64,000 bases of DNA from a virus (IMGVR_UViG_3300030419_007641:132878-196877); one strand, 5' to 3'. Positions 25,237-33,951 are shown, counted from the stretch's first letter. Notes: generated by a model not told the origin, from the sequence alone. Numbers and translations are program-made.

Positions 25237-25892
25237 TCTTTAAAGTCTGTTAAAAATTGATCTACTGATGACTGGGTACCAGGATGTGCTGTACCTTCCT
25301 TTATTACATTATAACCAGCAGTTACAATATCTGCCCCGCTAGCCCATGCATCCGTAATATCTTTAGGTGTGCGAATACTACCTGCGATAATTTTGCAATT
25401 TAGGTTATTACTCTTAATAAATTTAGAAGCATCATCCAGTGTACGAAATTCATCTTCACCACTGTCTTTTGCTCTATTATAAAAAAATGAGACATATCGG
25501 GCGCCAGCCGCAGCAGCTAAAGTTAATTGTGAGGTAGTAAAACAACATGTACAATTAACGCGCGCCCCGACCGCAGCAAGTTTATTAATAGTCTCTAATT
25601 CATTAAATCCAACAGGTATTTTTATGTTTAAATTGTGGTAACCTATATCCTCCTCTAAACGCAAAGCCTGTTGATAAATTTCATTTTGATCAGTGGCAAA
25701 CACCTCAACACTAAGCGGAATGTTATTATATTTTTGACAAATTTCTGCAATTTTTATCATATGATTTACGTAACTACCCCGGGGTTCCTTAGACATTAAG
25801 GATGGGTTTGTAGTTACACCAGAAATAACTCCACGCTTACAAGCTGAGGAAATTTCATCAAGATTAGCAGTATCAATAAAGAGTTGTCGCAT
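25224..25892 (-). CDS. talC: Transaldolase / fructose-6-phosphate aldolase family (TalC-like)
   Basis: 222 residues, the size of the short TalC/FSA family. QLFIDTANLDEIS, GVTTNPSL, the Schiff-base lysine in NLNIKIPVG (Lys91), NCTCCFTTSQ, YVSFFYNR and IIAGSIRTPKDI follow the family in order. Marine phages often carry talC, thought to push carbon to pentose phosphates. Here it sits with a kinase, isomerase and nucleotidylyltransferase, so it may instead make sedoheptulose 7-phosphate for sugar activation. It overlaps the HAD gene by 13 bases. Confidence 0.88.
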   Translation of the reverse strand: MRQLFIDTANLDEISSACKRGVISGVTTNPSLMSKEPRGSYVNHMIKIAEICQKYNNIPLSVEVFATDQNEIYQQALRLEEDIGYHNLNIKIPVGFNELETINKLAAVGARVNCTCCFTTSQLTLAAAAGARYVSFFYNRAKDSGEDEFRTLDDASKFIKSNNLNCKIIAGSIRTPKDITDAWASGADIVTAGYNVIKEGTAHPGTQSSVDQFLTDFKEWIN

Positions 25893-25922
25893 ATCTATAT
25901 AATAGATATTAACCGTAATTTA

Positions 25923-26336
25923 TCAACTATCTTCAGTAAACTTATAGGTTTTACCATCCTCTACAATGTGAGAATCACCGTCGTCATCTTTGTTAGACCA
26001 CTCAATAATAATAGTATCCTCGAGGGCTATTCTCATATGCATTAGTCCAGGAGGTATGTGGTATACGTCGTTTTCCTCTAGTGTAACAGATGTGTTTTCC
26101 GCGCGACCGATGCGATGACCGACTTTTAGCTTACCAGAAAAAATATAATAAAATTCATCTTTATTGCAGTGGTACTCCATGCTACTTTGACTGCCCTTTT
26201 TCATAAAAATCTTCTTAAGGGCGAAGTCATCATCAGCAAAAACAGAGGTAATATAACCCCAATACTTATCCTTATGTAAAACAGGCTTTTGTATAGGGGG
26301 GAGATGCTGGATTCCAAATTCGTTATCTTTTTTCAT
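25923..26336 (-). CDS. Cupin (mannose-6-phosphate isomerase type II-like)
   Basis: About 137 residues from the ATG at 26336 (the frame extends to 26357). SSMEYHCNKDEFYYIFSGKLKV is cupin motif 1 and ENDVYHIPPGLMHMRIA is motif 2; WGYITSVFADDDFALKKI at the start resembles the C-terminal domain of phosphomannose isomerase/GMP proteins. It sits between the kinase and the transaldolase in a leftward operon, overlapping the kinase gene by 14 bases. A sugar isomerase or epimerase role is inferred. Confidence 0.7.
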   Translation of the reverse strand: MKKDNEFGIQHLPPIQKPVLHKDKYWGYITSVFADDDFALKKIFMKKGSQSSMEYHCNKDEFYYIFSGKLKVGHRIGRAENTSVTLEENDVYHIPPGLMHMRIALEDTIIIEWSNKDDDGDSHIVEDGKTYKFTEDS

Positions 26337-27219
26337 ATCGCTCTTTAAATAGATCAAAACTAGGTGGCGTAGCTCCTTTAGTTTCTGTAGCTAGGCCTGC
26401 CCATAAATTACATTTATATAATACTTTTTCTACATCATGACTCCAATCTTGTGTTGATAACATTGCAATAAAACTATCACCGGCGCCGCATGTATCGACA
26501 ACCTCGGTATCGATACCCTGAACATGTATATTGTTAAATTTGCTGCCCCTCTCACCCAGCGTTTCTACAACTTGAGACTCGAACCATAAGAAAGAATCTG
26601 ATAATACTTTTGCTTCATCTTCATTTAGTACGGTTAAGTCGCATCCATTAAATTTTGATAATTGTAGGGAATTTTTACTTTCCCAGTCTGAAAGTTGAGT
26701 GTTAGCAATACATGGAATTTGCTGCTTCTTACATATGTTTATGATACTTGTTGTAATATTTTTAGATAATACACCACATCTATAATCACTTAAAATAACA
26801 CACTCATATTCTGGCAGTATATTAGTTAATTGACTAATTACTTCTTGTTCTGTATCCGTAGAGAGGTTGCTATCATCTGTATAATTCATCTGCAAATACT
26901 TGTGTTGCACATGAGTTTTTTCAACATAGTATCGTTGTTTTGAAGAGGTTTGTTTGTTAGTGGAAATAGAATATACATTTACTTTTTGCGCTAAATCATT
27001 ATATACATCGATGTCGCTACATATAGTCATATAACCAACATCGCGCTGTAAAGCAACTAAGTTCATTACAACATTACCCGACCCACCAGGAGTTTTTTTA
27101 GTGCTTGTATGTTCGCATTTTATTGTGGGCGATTCTAGCGAAAGACCTACAGCTTGACCGGTAATATACTCGTCAATTATTAAGTCCCCTATTACAAATA
27201 TTTTTTTTCTGTTAAGCAT
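26323..27219 (-). CDS. PfkB-family sugar kinase, HldE/RfaE1-like
   Basis: 298 residues. FVIGDLIIDEYITGQAVGLSLESP and TPGGSGNVVMNL are the start of the HldE kinase domain (GDxxxDxyxxG, then SxExP, then GGxgNVaxN), and VVDTCGAGDSFIA is the PfkB active-site motif with the catalytic Asp. In heptose synthesis this domain phosphorylates D-glycero-D-manno-heptose 7-phosphate at C1. Its stop overlaps the cupin and its start overlaps the RpiB-nucleotidylyltransferase gene by 8 bases. Confidence 0.85.
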   Translation of the reverse strand: MLNRKKIFVIGDLIIDEYITGQAVGLSLESPTIKCEHTSTKKTPGGSGNVVMNLVALQRDVGYMTICSDIDVYNDLAQKVNVYSISTNKQTSSKQRYYVEKTHVQHKYLQMNYTDDSNLSTDTEQEVISQLTNILPEYECVILSDYRCGVLSKNITTSIINICKKQQIPCIANTQLSDWESKNSLQLSKFNGCDLTVLNEDEAKVLSDSFLWFESQVVETLGERGSKFNNIHVQGIDTEVVDTCGAGDSFIAMLSTQDWSHDVEKVLYKCNLWAGLATETKGATPPSFDLFKERYEKR

Positions 27220-28072
27220 ATTGTTTAATTTTTTCTACGACTCTTGTTGTAGAATAAATATCCTGATCAAGTAATGACGCAACTTTTACATCGATATGAT
27301 TAGGAATATTATCTCGTTTACGAATTTCTGCTGCAGTAAATTCACCACCCTTAACAACAATATCTGGGTTAATATTACTAATAATATTTGTCGTGTTAGG
27401 TTCGTCGAAGATCACAACTTCATCGACAAGAGATATGTATGATAGTATTTTTTTACGATCATGCTGATTGTTTATAGGTCTCTGCGGGCCTTTAATTTTT
27501 TTAGTTGACTCGTCGGAGTTAATACCGACTACTAGTTTATCCCCTAAACTTTTTGCAAACTTTAATGTTTCTAAATGACCCGCGTGTAGTATATCAAATA
27601 CACCGTTAGTAAATACTATTGATTGTGGCTTGTGCCCTGAAATTTTTTCTACTCTTTTTACATGGCGACCTTCACCAAATTGGGTGCCGAGCCATTCGTT
27701 TAAAATTAATTTTGATGCCTTGGGCGTAGTTATCCAACTACCTAGACATAATATATTTGAATCATTGTGCTCTCTACATTTAGGAGCACTATCCAAATTA
27801 TGAATTAAAGAAGCTCTTACATTTTTAAATCGATTAGCAGCAATACTCATTCCTACTCCAGTACCACAAATTAAAATACCTCGTTCTATATCACCCCTAT
27901 CGATAATGTTTCCCATTTGATAAGCATAGTCAACATAATCTACGGACTCTTTAGTATACGGGCCAAGATCAATAGCATTAATTTTTTTTTGCCTTAAACA
28001 ATTATAAATAAAGTCTTTAAGATCAATGCCATTATGATCTGAGGCTATAGCGATTGATGTATCTAAATGCAT
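27212..28072 (-). CDS. RpiB-like isomerase fused to HldE-C-type nucleotidylyltransferase
   Basis: 286 residues, two domains. Residues 1-140 are RpiB/LacAB-like: IAIASDHNGIDLK, GILICGTGVGMSIAANRF (catalytic Cys) and CREHNDSNILCLGSW. Residues 148-286 are an RfaE2-type transferase: FTNGVFDILHAGHLETL (HxGH), VGINSDESTKKIKG, RPINNQHDR and PDIVVKGGEF. The first would interconvert an aldose and ketose phosphate; the second would attach a nucleotide to a sugar 1-phosphate. The split from the kinase and the fusion to an isomerase differ from bacterial HldE (kinase plus transferase). First gene of the leftward operon. Confidence 0.85.
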   Translation of the reverse strand: MHLDTSIAIASDHNGIDLKDFIYNCLRQKKINAIDLGPYTKESVDYVDYAYQMGNIIDRGDIERGILICGTGVGMSIAANRFKNVRASLIHNLDSAPKCREHNDSNILCLGSWITTPKASKLILNEWLGTQFGEGRHVKRVEKISGHKPQSIVFTNGVFDILHAGHLETLKFAKSLGDKLVVGINSDESTKKIKGPQRPINNQHDRKKILSYISLVDEVVIFDEPNTTNIISNINPDIVVKGGEFTAAEIRKRDNIPNHIDVKVASLLDQDIYSTTRVVEKIKQYA

Positions 28073-28144
28073 CGTTTATTAGTATACTGACTAACCTAAA
28101 AAAGTCAACTATTGACTTCAGCTCAACTGCATTTAAATACTATT

Positions 28145-29002
28145 ATGGTTGGAATTATATGCAAAGATAAAGTTGCAGCATTAAATCCTAGCTTGTTTTT
28201 AAATTTTAGACTGGGATTAACTAACTACTTTGACACTAAATTCCATGAAGTAGATAGTGCAGAAGATCTTGAATATATTAATACATTAATTATTGTGGAT
28301 GAGCATTTTGGTCCACATGTATCTATATGGAAAGAGGATAAATTTATTAATAAGCTTAATAAACTTAATATAAGAACACTGGTCTTTAATTTTGAAAAAA
28401 TATTTTCTAGTAAATTTCCATGGAATGTAGATCATCAACAAAAACTAGAAACGATTAATAATATGTATCAGTTTGTTAGTGATGTAGATGACGCGATAAA
28501 ACTCGAAAAGCATGTTATTAATAAGCAATTACTGTCTAAAGATACGGAACTGGAGTATGACTATGCAGAGAAAAAAAATAGAATATTGTTTATAGGTCAA
28601 TCAGACCCTGCTTATAATCCGACCTGGTCATATTCTAGAAGATTTAGTATACTCAACGATTTAAGAAATCGAGTTGAGCTTCCGTTAGATGTCTGTATAA
28701 CAGAGAGAAAACTTTCATATAAAGAATTTTTAACTAAATTAGGTAGTTATAAATTTATCCTTAATCCGTTAGGTACGGGTGATTTTATAAATGTACGATT
28801 TTACGAAGCACTACAACTTGGGTGTATTCCTATACAACAAGTAACCGATAGCATGGTTAAATCATATTCCGAATTAACATCAAATATTTGTCACACCTTT
28901 AAAACATCTAATGAAGTTGAACTCCCCACCGGTTCTTTTAATAAATTTAGCTATTACTTAGAGGATTACTTTAAAGAAATTAACTTGAAAAATTATATTT
29001 GA
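28145..29002 (+). CDS. Exostosin-like (GT47) glycosyltransferase
   Basis: About 285 residues from the ATG at 28145; a TTG-started frame from 28112 is less likely. RILFIGQSDPAYNPTWSYSRR and SYKFILNPLGTGDFINVRFYEALQLGCIPI are the two conserved regions of the GT47 C-terminal lobe, the latter related to the gene at 20080. Divergent from the heptose-like operon, so it may share a control region at 28073-28144. Confidence 0.6.
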   Translation: MVGIICKDKVAALNPSLFLNFRLGLTNYFDTKFHEVDSAEDLEYINTLIIVDEHFGPHVSIWKEDKFINKLNKLNIRTLVFNFEKIFSSKFPWNVDHQQKLETINNMYQFVSDVDDAIKLEKHVINKQLLSKDTELEYDYAEKKNRILFIGQSDPAYNPTWSYSRRFSILNDLRNRVELPLDVCITERKLSYKEFLTKLGSYKFILNPLGTGDFINVRFYEALQLGCIPIQQVTDSMVKSYSELTSNICHTFKTSNEVELPTGSFNKFSYYLEDYFKEINLKNYI

Positions 29003-29016
29003 TACTATAATATAGT

Positions 29017-29598
29017 ATGTTAATTAAGCAGAGTGTTTATGATGGTAAACTAATTCATGAGAGATTTGCCTATAAGTTTTTCCGGAAAGATGTTTCTCCA
29101 TATGGTGATATAGTGGCGTTTAGATCGCCGATGTACGTAAAAGATGCGTTGATTGATTTAGAGGACTCTTTAAGTGATGACTTTATTCATAGCCAAGATG
29201 CAATTAATTTTTGCTGGGAAATTCCTGGAATGTGTCCAATGGGCGCTGTATCCTTTCAGAGACTTTTTAACACTGCGATTGCTAATATTTTATCCGGTAT
29301 TATACAAAAACCAATTAGTATAGATGGTGATGATATTTCTGTGCAGGATAAATTTGTAGGTGGTGATGATAAGGTTAGAAGCGCCGGTAAAGCGAGTGTT
29401 TCTATTACATACTCTAAAGATAATGTAACTATCGGTCATACTGGTATTAACATTACCGCAGGAGATAAAGCACCGCCATTTGCCTATTCTACTAATCTCA
29501 CCGATGATCAAATTGATTATTTTATTAATTCAGTAATTCAATATTTTAATACTGAAGTACAAGATCAATTTGTTGCTACAACAAAAGTAATTGTATGA
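29017..29598 (+). CDS. DUF366-like protein
   Basis: 193 residues. SVYDGKLIHERFAYKFF, GDIVAFRSPMYVKDALIDLEDS and FIHSQDAINFCWEIPG match the DUF366 (PF04017) pattern of YDG, GDIVAF, DLED and an HF-E segment; QRLF follows. The family is of uncertain function, found in archaea, bacteria and many marine phages. It begins a rightward replication/chaperone block. Confidence 0.65.
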   Translation: MLIKQSVYDGKLIHERFAYKFFRKDVSPYGDIVAFRSPMYVKDALIDLEDSLSDDFIHSQDAINFCWEIPGMCPMGAVSFQRLFNTAIANILSGIIQKPISIDGDDISVQDKFVGGDDKVRSAGKASVSITYSKDNVTIGHTGINITAGDKAPPFAYSTNLTDDQIDYFINSVIQYFNTEVQDQFVATTKVIV

Positions 29599-29969
29599 AT
29601 TTTTTTCAGCTTCAAAATAAATTGTTTTACTCTAAAAAAAGTAAAACAGAAGATCTAGATACAGAAGGCGAACAAGCATTTGTACCATTTTTGTTTAATA
29701 GGTGGCTTTCTTTTTATAACAAAGACATGTCAGTGTTTGTTAATGAAACACTGAATAGATTTAGTGGTATTTTTGATGATAAACAACAGTCATATAGACT
29801 TTATTATTATCTTATTCCGCGACTAAAATGGCAAAAAATTAGCTATATTAAAAAGAAGAAAAAGGAAATCGAAGAACAAGAGCATCTAAGCTTATTAGCT
29901 AAAAATAAAAATATCTCAAAAAGAGAGCTACTGCAATACGTTGAATTAAGTAAAGTTTATTGTAAATAG
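29595..29969 (+). CDS. 62: DNA polymerase clamp-loader small subunit (gp62-like)
   Basis: 124 residues. FVPFLFNRWLSFYNKDMSVFVNETLNRF then a QSYRLYYYLIPRLKWQKISYIKK segment matches the phage clamp-loader A family (PF16790): conserved pFivNR.lSyf, aNemN and the QyxyL..pkkRf. segment. gp62 works with gp44 to load the gp45 sliding clamp on DNA. gp44 is not in this window. The start overlaps DUF366 by 4 bases. Confidence 0.75.
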   Translation: MNFFQLQNKLFYSKKSKTEDLDTEGEQAFVPFLFNRWLSFYNKDMSVFVNETLNRFSGIFDDKQQSYRLYYYLIPRLKWQKISYIKKKKKEIEEQEHLSLLAKNKNISKRELLQYVELSKVYCK

Positions 29970-29973
29970 CCAT

Positions 29974-30393
29974 ATGGCCACAGCAAGTATTGATAATTTA
30001 GCACCTACAAGAAGTCTCATCGACTTAACACAAAAAGATAAAGGTGATTTTGGGCTCGATGATTATGATTTAAATTTTATTTTTGATGATATTCTTCTAG
30101 TTGAATATGTTGATGAAACAGATGAAGGAGATGAAGTAATTAGAAATGGAATTATCGTTCCAACAAATGCACTAACTAAGGCCTGGCGTAAAGGTAGAAT
30201 AATTTTAGCCGGTCCCGACACTAAGTATGCAAAAGAAGGTGATATTGTTATTTTTCCAAATAACATGGGAGTTTCTATCTCAAATATAAGTGTAGCGGGT
30301 AAGGGAAAAGTTGAAAAGGGCATTTTCTTAAACGAAGAAAGAATGTTTGGGATTTGCAAAAAGAAAAATGATAGTACAACGGTCAACCCTTGA
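29974..30393 (+). CDS. 31: GroES-like co-chaperonin (gp31-like)
   Basis: 139 residues. FIFDDILLVEYVDETDEGD, NGIIVPTNALTKAWRKGRIILAGPDTKYAKEGDIVIF and a final FLNEERMFGIC follow the GroES/gp31 fold: first strand, a mobile-loop stretch, then GxV.avGpg...GD.V.F and e..I.g. In T4, gp31 replaces GroES so GroEL can fold gp23. The phage capsid gene is 9 kb downstream. The N-terminal 25 residues are an extension. Confidence 0.8.
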   Translation: MATASIDNLAPTRSLIDLTQKDKGDFGLDDYDLNFIFDDILLVEYVDETDEGDEVIRNGIIVPTNALTKAWRKGRIILAGPDTKYAKEGDIVIFPNNMGVSISNISVAGKGKVEKGIFLNEERMFGICKKKNDSTTVNP

Positions 30394-30745
30394 TTCACTT
30401 TTACTAAATAATGTATGTGATATAAGATTTCCTCGCAGGTCGGTAACGCCAGGTCAAGCACCTACCCGTAGAATGCTGTGCACAAAATCACAATCTTTAT
30501 TAAATTCTGTTAACGGTAGGATTTCTTTAAATTATTTTGCGCCAAAAGGACCACCACACTCTTATTTAGCTCCAGATAATTTAGTAGTTGCATGGGATAT
30601 ACTAATGCAAGATTATAGAAACATAAACATGAATCAATGTGATTTAATTAGCGAAATTCCAGCAAATGAAGAGTTTTGGATTTACTTTAATGAAAGTATA
30701 TATCCTATGTCAGCTCAGCAAAAATTTAATTTTATGAATTCATGA
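30368..30745 (+). CDS. Conserved marine-phage hypothetical protein
   Basis: About 125 residues from the ATG at 30368 (the frame extends upstream to 30347, within the gp31-like gene). CDIRFPRRSVTPGQAPTRRML, NLVVAWDILMQDYRNI and FWIYFNESIYPMSAQQKFNFM are strongly patterned blocks that I recall from conserved T4-like phage proteins of unknown role. Overlap with the co-chaperonin and next gene suggests expression with the replication block. Confidence 0.55.
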   Translation: MIVQRSTLDSLLLNNVCDIRFPRRSVTPGQAPTRRMLCTKSQSLLNSVNGRISLNYFAPKGPPHSYLAPDNLVVAWDILMQDYRNINMNQCDLISEIPANEEFWIYFNESIYPMSAQQKFNFMNS

Positions 30746-31086
30746 ATGTTAGTTTAGAAAAAGCTACAAACTTTTTAAAGCCGTTTTTATTAAGAGACAT
30801 CATTATAAAAACAGATAAAAAGATATTAAAGAGAGGTAAGTTGAAAATTTTTCAGGTTAAACAATATTATATTAATTTAACGTTAGAATATAATGATGCT
30901 GTAAAATCTTATGAGATCCCTTATCCTTTTAAGGTTCAGAGTACTGAAGAAGGAGCCATTTTAAATTATCAATTAAGTTCCTTTATACCTAAAAAGCAAA
31001 TGAATAGTATAAAGTTTTTAGATAGTTCTTCTAAATCCAAACTTTATAACAATCTTGTTTATGTCTTGACTTCTATAGAGAGTTAA
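30742..31086 (+). CDS. Hypothetical protein
   Basis: 114 residues, basic, with alternating strand-like segments (KIFQVKQYYINLTLEYND, YEIPYPFKVQ) and no recognised domain. ATGA overlap with the upstream gene and close linkage to the helicase suggest an accessory replication role, but nothing in the sequence shows this. Confidence 0.45.
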   Translation: MNVSLEKATNFLKPFLLRDIIIKTDKKILKRGKLKIFQVKQYYINLTLEYNDAVKSYEIPYPFKVQSTEEGAILNYQLSSFIPKKQMNSIKFLDSSSKSKLYNNLVYVLTSIES

Positions 31087-31098
31087 TTATAATTAAGT

Positions 31099-32736
31099 GT
31101 GGTAGGTGGTTTATTAGATAATTTTCCGGATGGCTATACTCCAAATCCGGCTCAAATAAAATTACTAAAAAATATTGATCAGGCGTTCAGTGAAGGTTAT
31201 AAGTTTATTATTTGTAATGCGCCTACAGGTTCCGGCAAGAGTTTTATATCGAAAACTCTTGCCAATGCATCACGAGAGCCTTCACAAAATTTTAAAGACC
31301 TAATAACTTCTTATACGGCATTTAAAAAGGATCATACAGGTACATATACTCATGAAGAGGAATGTCAGAGTGAACTACCTGCAGGTACATCTGCTCTTAC
31401 AATAACTAAAGCTCTACAAGACCAGTATAAGAATTTATTTAATGATGTTAGCATATTAAAGGGTAAAAGTAATTATGTAAGTGAAATTGACTCAAATATT
31501 GATGTAGAGTTAGAGTCATTAATTATACCTAAAAATGTGTTAGAAGATCATAGGCGACGACATAAGTGTCCGTATCATAATAACCGCCGAGATGTATTAA
31601 CACGTAAATTTGCTGCTCTAAATTATAATATGTTTTTTTCTTTACCAGATCACGTGAAGAGGCGGCAATATTTAATTTGTGACGAGGCTGCAGAATTAGA
31701 AGATCAGTTAGTTAAAGAATTTTCCTGTAATATTAACTTTCAAATGTTAGGTAGGTTAGGTATACAGGTAAGACCGTTTTACTCAAAAAATAATATTAAC
31801 ATAATAAAATGGATTAATAATTTATTAATAGATTTAAACGATAAGGTAGATGACTTACACGATAAAATTAATAATACAAAATCTAATAATAAAAAATTTT
31901 TAATAGAGCTCAAGAAACAAATAGTCAGTGTACGTAATCTACACTCTAAGCTAGCATTAATTATTGAAACTTGGAATGATAGTGAGTATTTATTTGAAAC
32001 TAATAAAGAGGGTATTACTTTTATGCCATTAAAAGTAAACAACTTGTCGGGTCGACTATTCAGGCATGCTGATAAAGTGGTGTTAATGTCGGCTACAATT
32101 ATTGACCCCGCAAATTTTTGCAAAAGTCTAGGTATAGATAAATTTAAATATGTTGAAGCTGAATCTTCTTTCAATGCTGAGGACGCTCCTATTCGCTGCA
32201 CTACTAAGGTTAAATTAAACTATCATAACTTAAAACGGTCACTGCCTAAAATAATAAAACAAATACAAGAAATTTGCAAATTTCATAAAAATGATAAGGG
32301 TATTATACATACTCATAACAATACTATAACATCATTTTTGTCAAATAAGCTAGATGATGATAGATTTTTAATTAGGGAGCCTGGTGTCCGTAACGAAGTA
32401 TTATTAGAGCAGCATTTAAACAATAATGATCCAACAGTACTAGTATCACCTTCTATGTCACACGGTGTAGATTTAAAGGATGAATTGGCTAGATTTCAAA
32501 TTATTGTTAAAGCACCATATTTACCTACAAAAGATAAGAGAATTGCAAAATTAATGAAAGATGACTTTAATTGGTATACAAACAAGATGCTATGCTCATT
32601 AATTCAGTCGTGTGGACGTGGTGTTAGATCAAAAAAAGATCACTGCGTTACATATATTCTCGATGGTGCGATAGTAGAAAGCGTTGTAAATAACAAACAT
32701 AAACTACCGAAATATTTCATCGATAGGTTTTTGTAA
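31099..32736 (+). CDS. DinG/Rad3-like superfamily 2 helicase
   Basis: 545 residues, GTG start. ICNAPTGSGKSFISKTLA is Walker A, LICDEAAELED is motif II (DEAx), VVLMSATIIDP is motif III, GIIHTHNNTITSFLS is motif IV, VSPSMSHGVDLKDE is motif V and IQSCGRGVRSKKDHCVTYILD is motif VI. The late motifs are of DinG/XPD type rather than UvsW type. The four clustered cysteines of an Fe-S domain are not obvious (only EEC and HKC in that region), so a cluster may be missing. It would translocate on ssDNA 5' to 3' by family analogy. Confidence 0.8.
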   Translation: MVGGLLDNFPDGYTPNPAQIKLLKNIDQAFSEGYKFIICNAPTGSGKSFISKTLANASREPSQNFKDLITSYTAFKKDHTGTYTHEEECQSELPAGTSALTITKALQDQYKNLFNDVSILKGKSNYVSEIDSNIDVELESLIIPKNVLEDHRRRHKCPYHNNRRDVLTRKFAALNYNMFFSLPDHVKRRQYLICDEAAELEDQLVKEFSCNINFQMLGRLGIQVRPFYSKNNINIIKWINNLLIDLNDKVDDLHDKINNTKSNNKKFLIELKKQIVSVRNLHSKLALIIETWNDSEYLFETNKEGITFMPLKVNNLSGRLFRHADKVVLMSATIIDPANFCKSLGIDKFKYVEAESSFNAEDAPIRCTTKVKLNYHNLKRSLPKIIKQIQEICKFHKNDKGIIHTHNNTITSFLSNKLDDDRFLIREPGVRNEVLLEQHLNNNDPTVLVSPSMSHGVDLKDELARFQIIVKAPYLPTKDKRIAKLMKDDFNWYTNKMLCSLIQSCGRGVRSKKDHCVTYILDGAIVESVVNNKHKLPKYFIDRFL

Positions 32737-32742
32737 TAAATA
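32735..32742 (+). promoter_or_regulatory. Late promoter-like box AATAAATA
   Basis: AATAAATA overlaps the helicase stop codon and ends 7 bases before the GTG start of the gp15-like gene. It probably opens the structural block. Confidence 0.5.
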
Positions 32743-32749
32743 TATATAA

Positions 32750-33427
32750 GTGAAGAAAGAAGCCTTCCATTTTGAAATAAAAGATCTTTTAACGCAATTT
32801 ATTGCAGCGTTTGATGACGTGGTTATTAAGCGGCATAATAAGCAAAGACAAGCTAAACAAGAGATAGAAGTTCGTTATGTATTTGCGCCAAAGCAAAGAG
32901 TAATGTTTGATATTATCAATAAAGCTCAAAATTTAACTCTCCCTGTGGTATCTGTTGATCTATCTTCTATAAGCAGAGATGAGTCTAGAGTTTTTAATAA
33001 GCTTACACCCTCTTCAATTCCTACACAGTCATCCTCTTATTCGAATGATACTTTTTCACAATTTTTAATGCCTGTACCTGTTAATCTAGAAGTCAATATG
33101 TCTATATTGGCTAGATATATGTCAGATGTCGATCAGATTATATCTAATTTTGTACCTTACACTAATCCCTATATAATACTATCTTGGAAAGTACCTGATG
33201 ACTTTGGAGCAGACTATATACAAGAAATAAGAAGTGAAGTCCTATGGTCCGGAGACCTTAATTATAATACTCCGACAGATACAACATATAGCGATCAATT
33301 TAGAATTACTGTTGATACGGCCTTTACAATTAAAGGGTGGCTGTTTGCCGAACAACAAGCCACTTCACCGGCAATATTTGAAGTTAATGATGATATAATT
33401 AATGTAGTTCAACCTAATATATTATGA
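32750..33427 (+). CDS. 15: Tail sheath stabiliser and completion protein (gp15-like)
   Basis: 225 residues, GTG start. The pattern FDDVVIKRHNKQRQAKQEIEV, YVFAPKQRVMF, LPVVSVDLSSI, VNLEVNMSILARYMSDVDQII, NFVPYTNPYI, and a final DTAFTIKGWLF parallels T4 gp15 strand by strand (IRVPITYASKEHF, LPRINLHL, YELSIFTRYEDDMFQIV, ILPYFQP, WSLTFEVNGWMY). gp15 forms a hexamer capping the finished tail where it joins the head. It is shorter than T4 gp15, lacking the C-terminal extension. Confidence 0.75.
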   Translation: MKKEAFHFEIKDLLTQFIAAFDDVVIKRHNKQRQAKQEIEVRYVFAPKQRVMFDIINKAQNLTLPVVSVDLSSISRDESRVFNKLTPSSIPTQSSSYSNDTFSQFLMPVPVNLEVNMSILARYMSDVDQIISNFVPYTNPYIILSWKVPDDFGADYIQEIRSEVLWSGDLNYNTPTDTTYSDQFRITVDTAFTIKGWLFAEQQATSPAIFEVNDDIINVVQPNIL

Positions 33428-33948
33428 GATTTACCTTCCAGCAACTAGGATATGGTACCCTGTCAGCAAATAACTCTAGAGTACCTACAAGCTATACAGA
33501 AAAAAACTCTTTATCAGCGATACCTTCTATTACTAATATCTTTTATTCCACTACTGGTTCTAAAAATATGATTAGAGGTCAGACCTCTATAACTATTGAT
33601 AATAATAACAATTTTATTCTATATGGAAAGAGGTTTAATTTAAATAATAGCTTCTATCTAAGTGCTAATACAACAGACTTTTTATCCGGCGGTGTTACAC
33701 TAGTTACAGATTACGAATTAATATCAACCACACAATCAGATTCAATTAGCGGATATAGACTTAATAGCAACTTTTATACTGTAGCGAGCGATAACATTGC
33801 AACTATCTATATACCGGCTTCTACCCTTAGCGGGGCTTCTACAACAGGATCAACCGGCACGAGTGGTAAATTTGTATTTATTACAGCAACTAAAGCCGGG
33901 TGGGATTCATCATATCAAGCTAGTAGCTCTATCATTAACATAGCATAA
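33424..33948 (+). CDS. Putative structural protein
   Basis: 174 residues, rich in Ser, Thr and Asn with alternating beta-like segments and a Gly/Ser/Thr linker (GASTTGSTGTSGKF). It opens as ATGA overlapping gp15 and lies just before the portal. The composition is that of a small decoration or head-tail protein, but no family is recognised. Confidence 0.5.
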   Translation: MRFTFQQLGYGTLSANNSRVPTSYTEKNSLSAIPSITNIFYSTTGSKNMIRGQTSITIDNNNNFILYGKRFNLNNSFYLSANTTDFLSGGVTLVTDYELISTTQSDSISGYRLNSNFYTVASDNIATIYIPASTLSGASTTGSTGTSGKFVFITATKAGWDSSYQASSSIINIA

Positions 33949-33951
33949 ATA
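33944..33951 (+). promoter_or_regulatory. Late promoter-like box CATAAATA
   Basis: CATAAATA immediately before the portal gene, ending 7 bases before its ATG at 33959 and overlapping the previous stop codon. Confidence 0.5.

Noticed and set aside
31099-32736. Calling the helicase UvsW
   Set aside because: Motifs V-VI (MSHGVDLKDE and QSCGRGVRS) are of DinG/XPD type, not UvsW.
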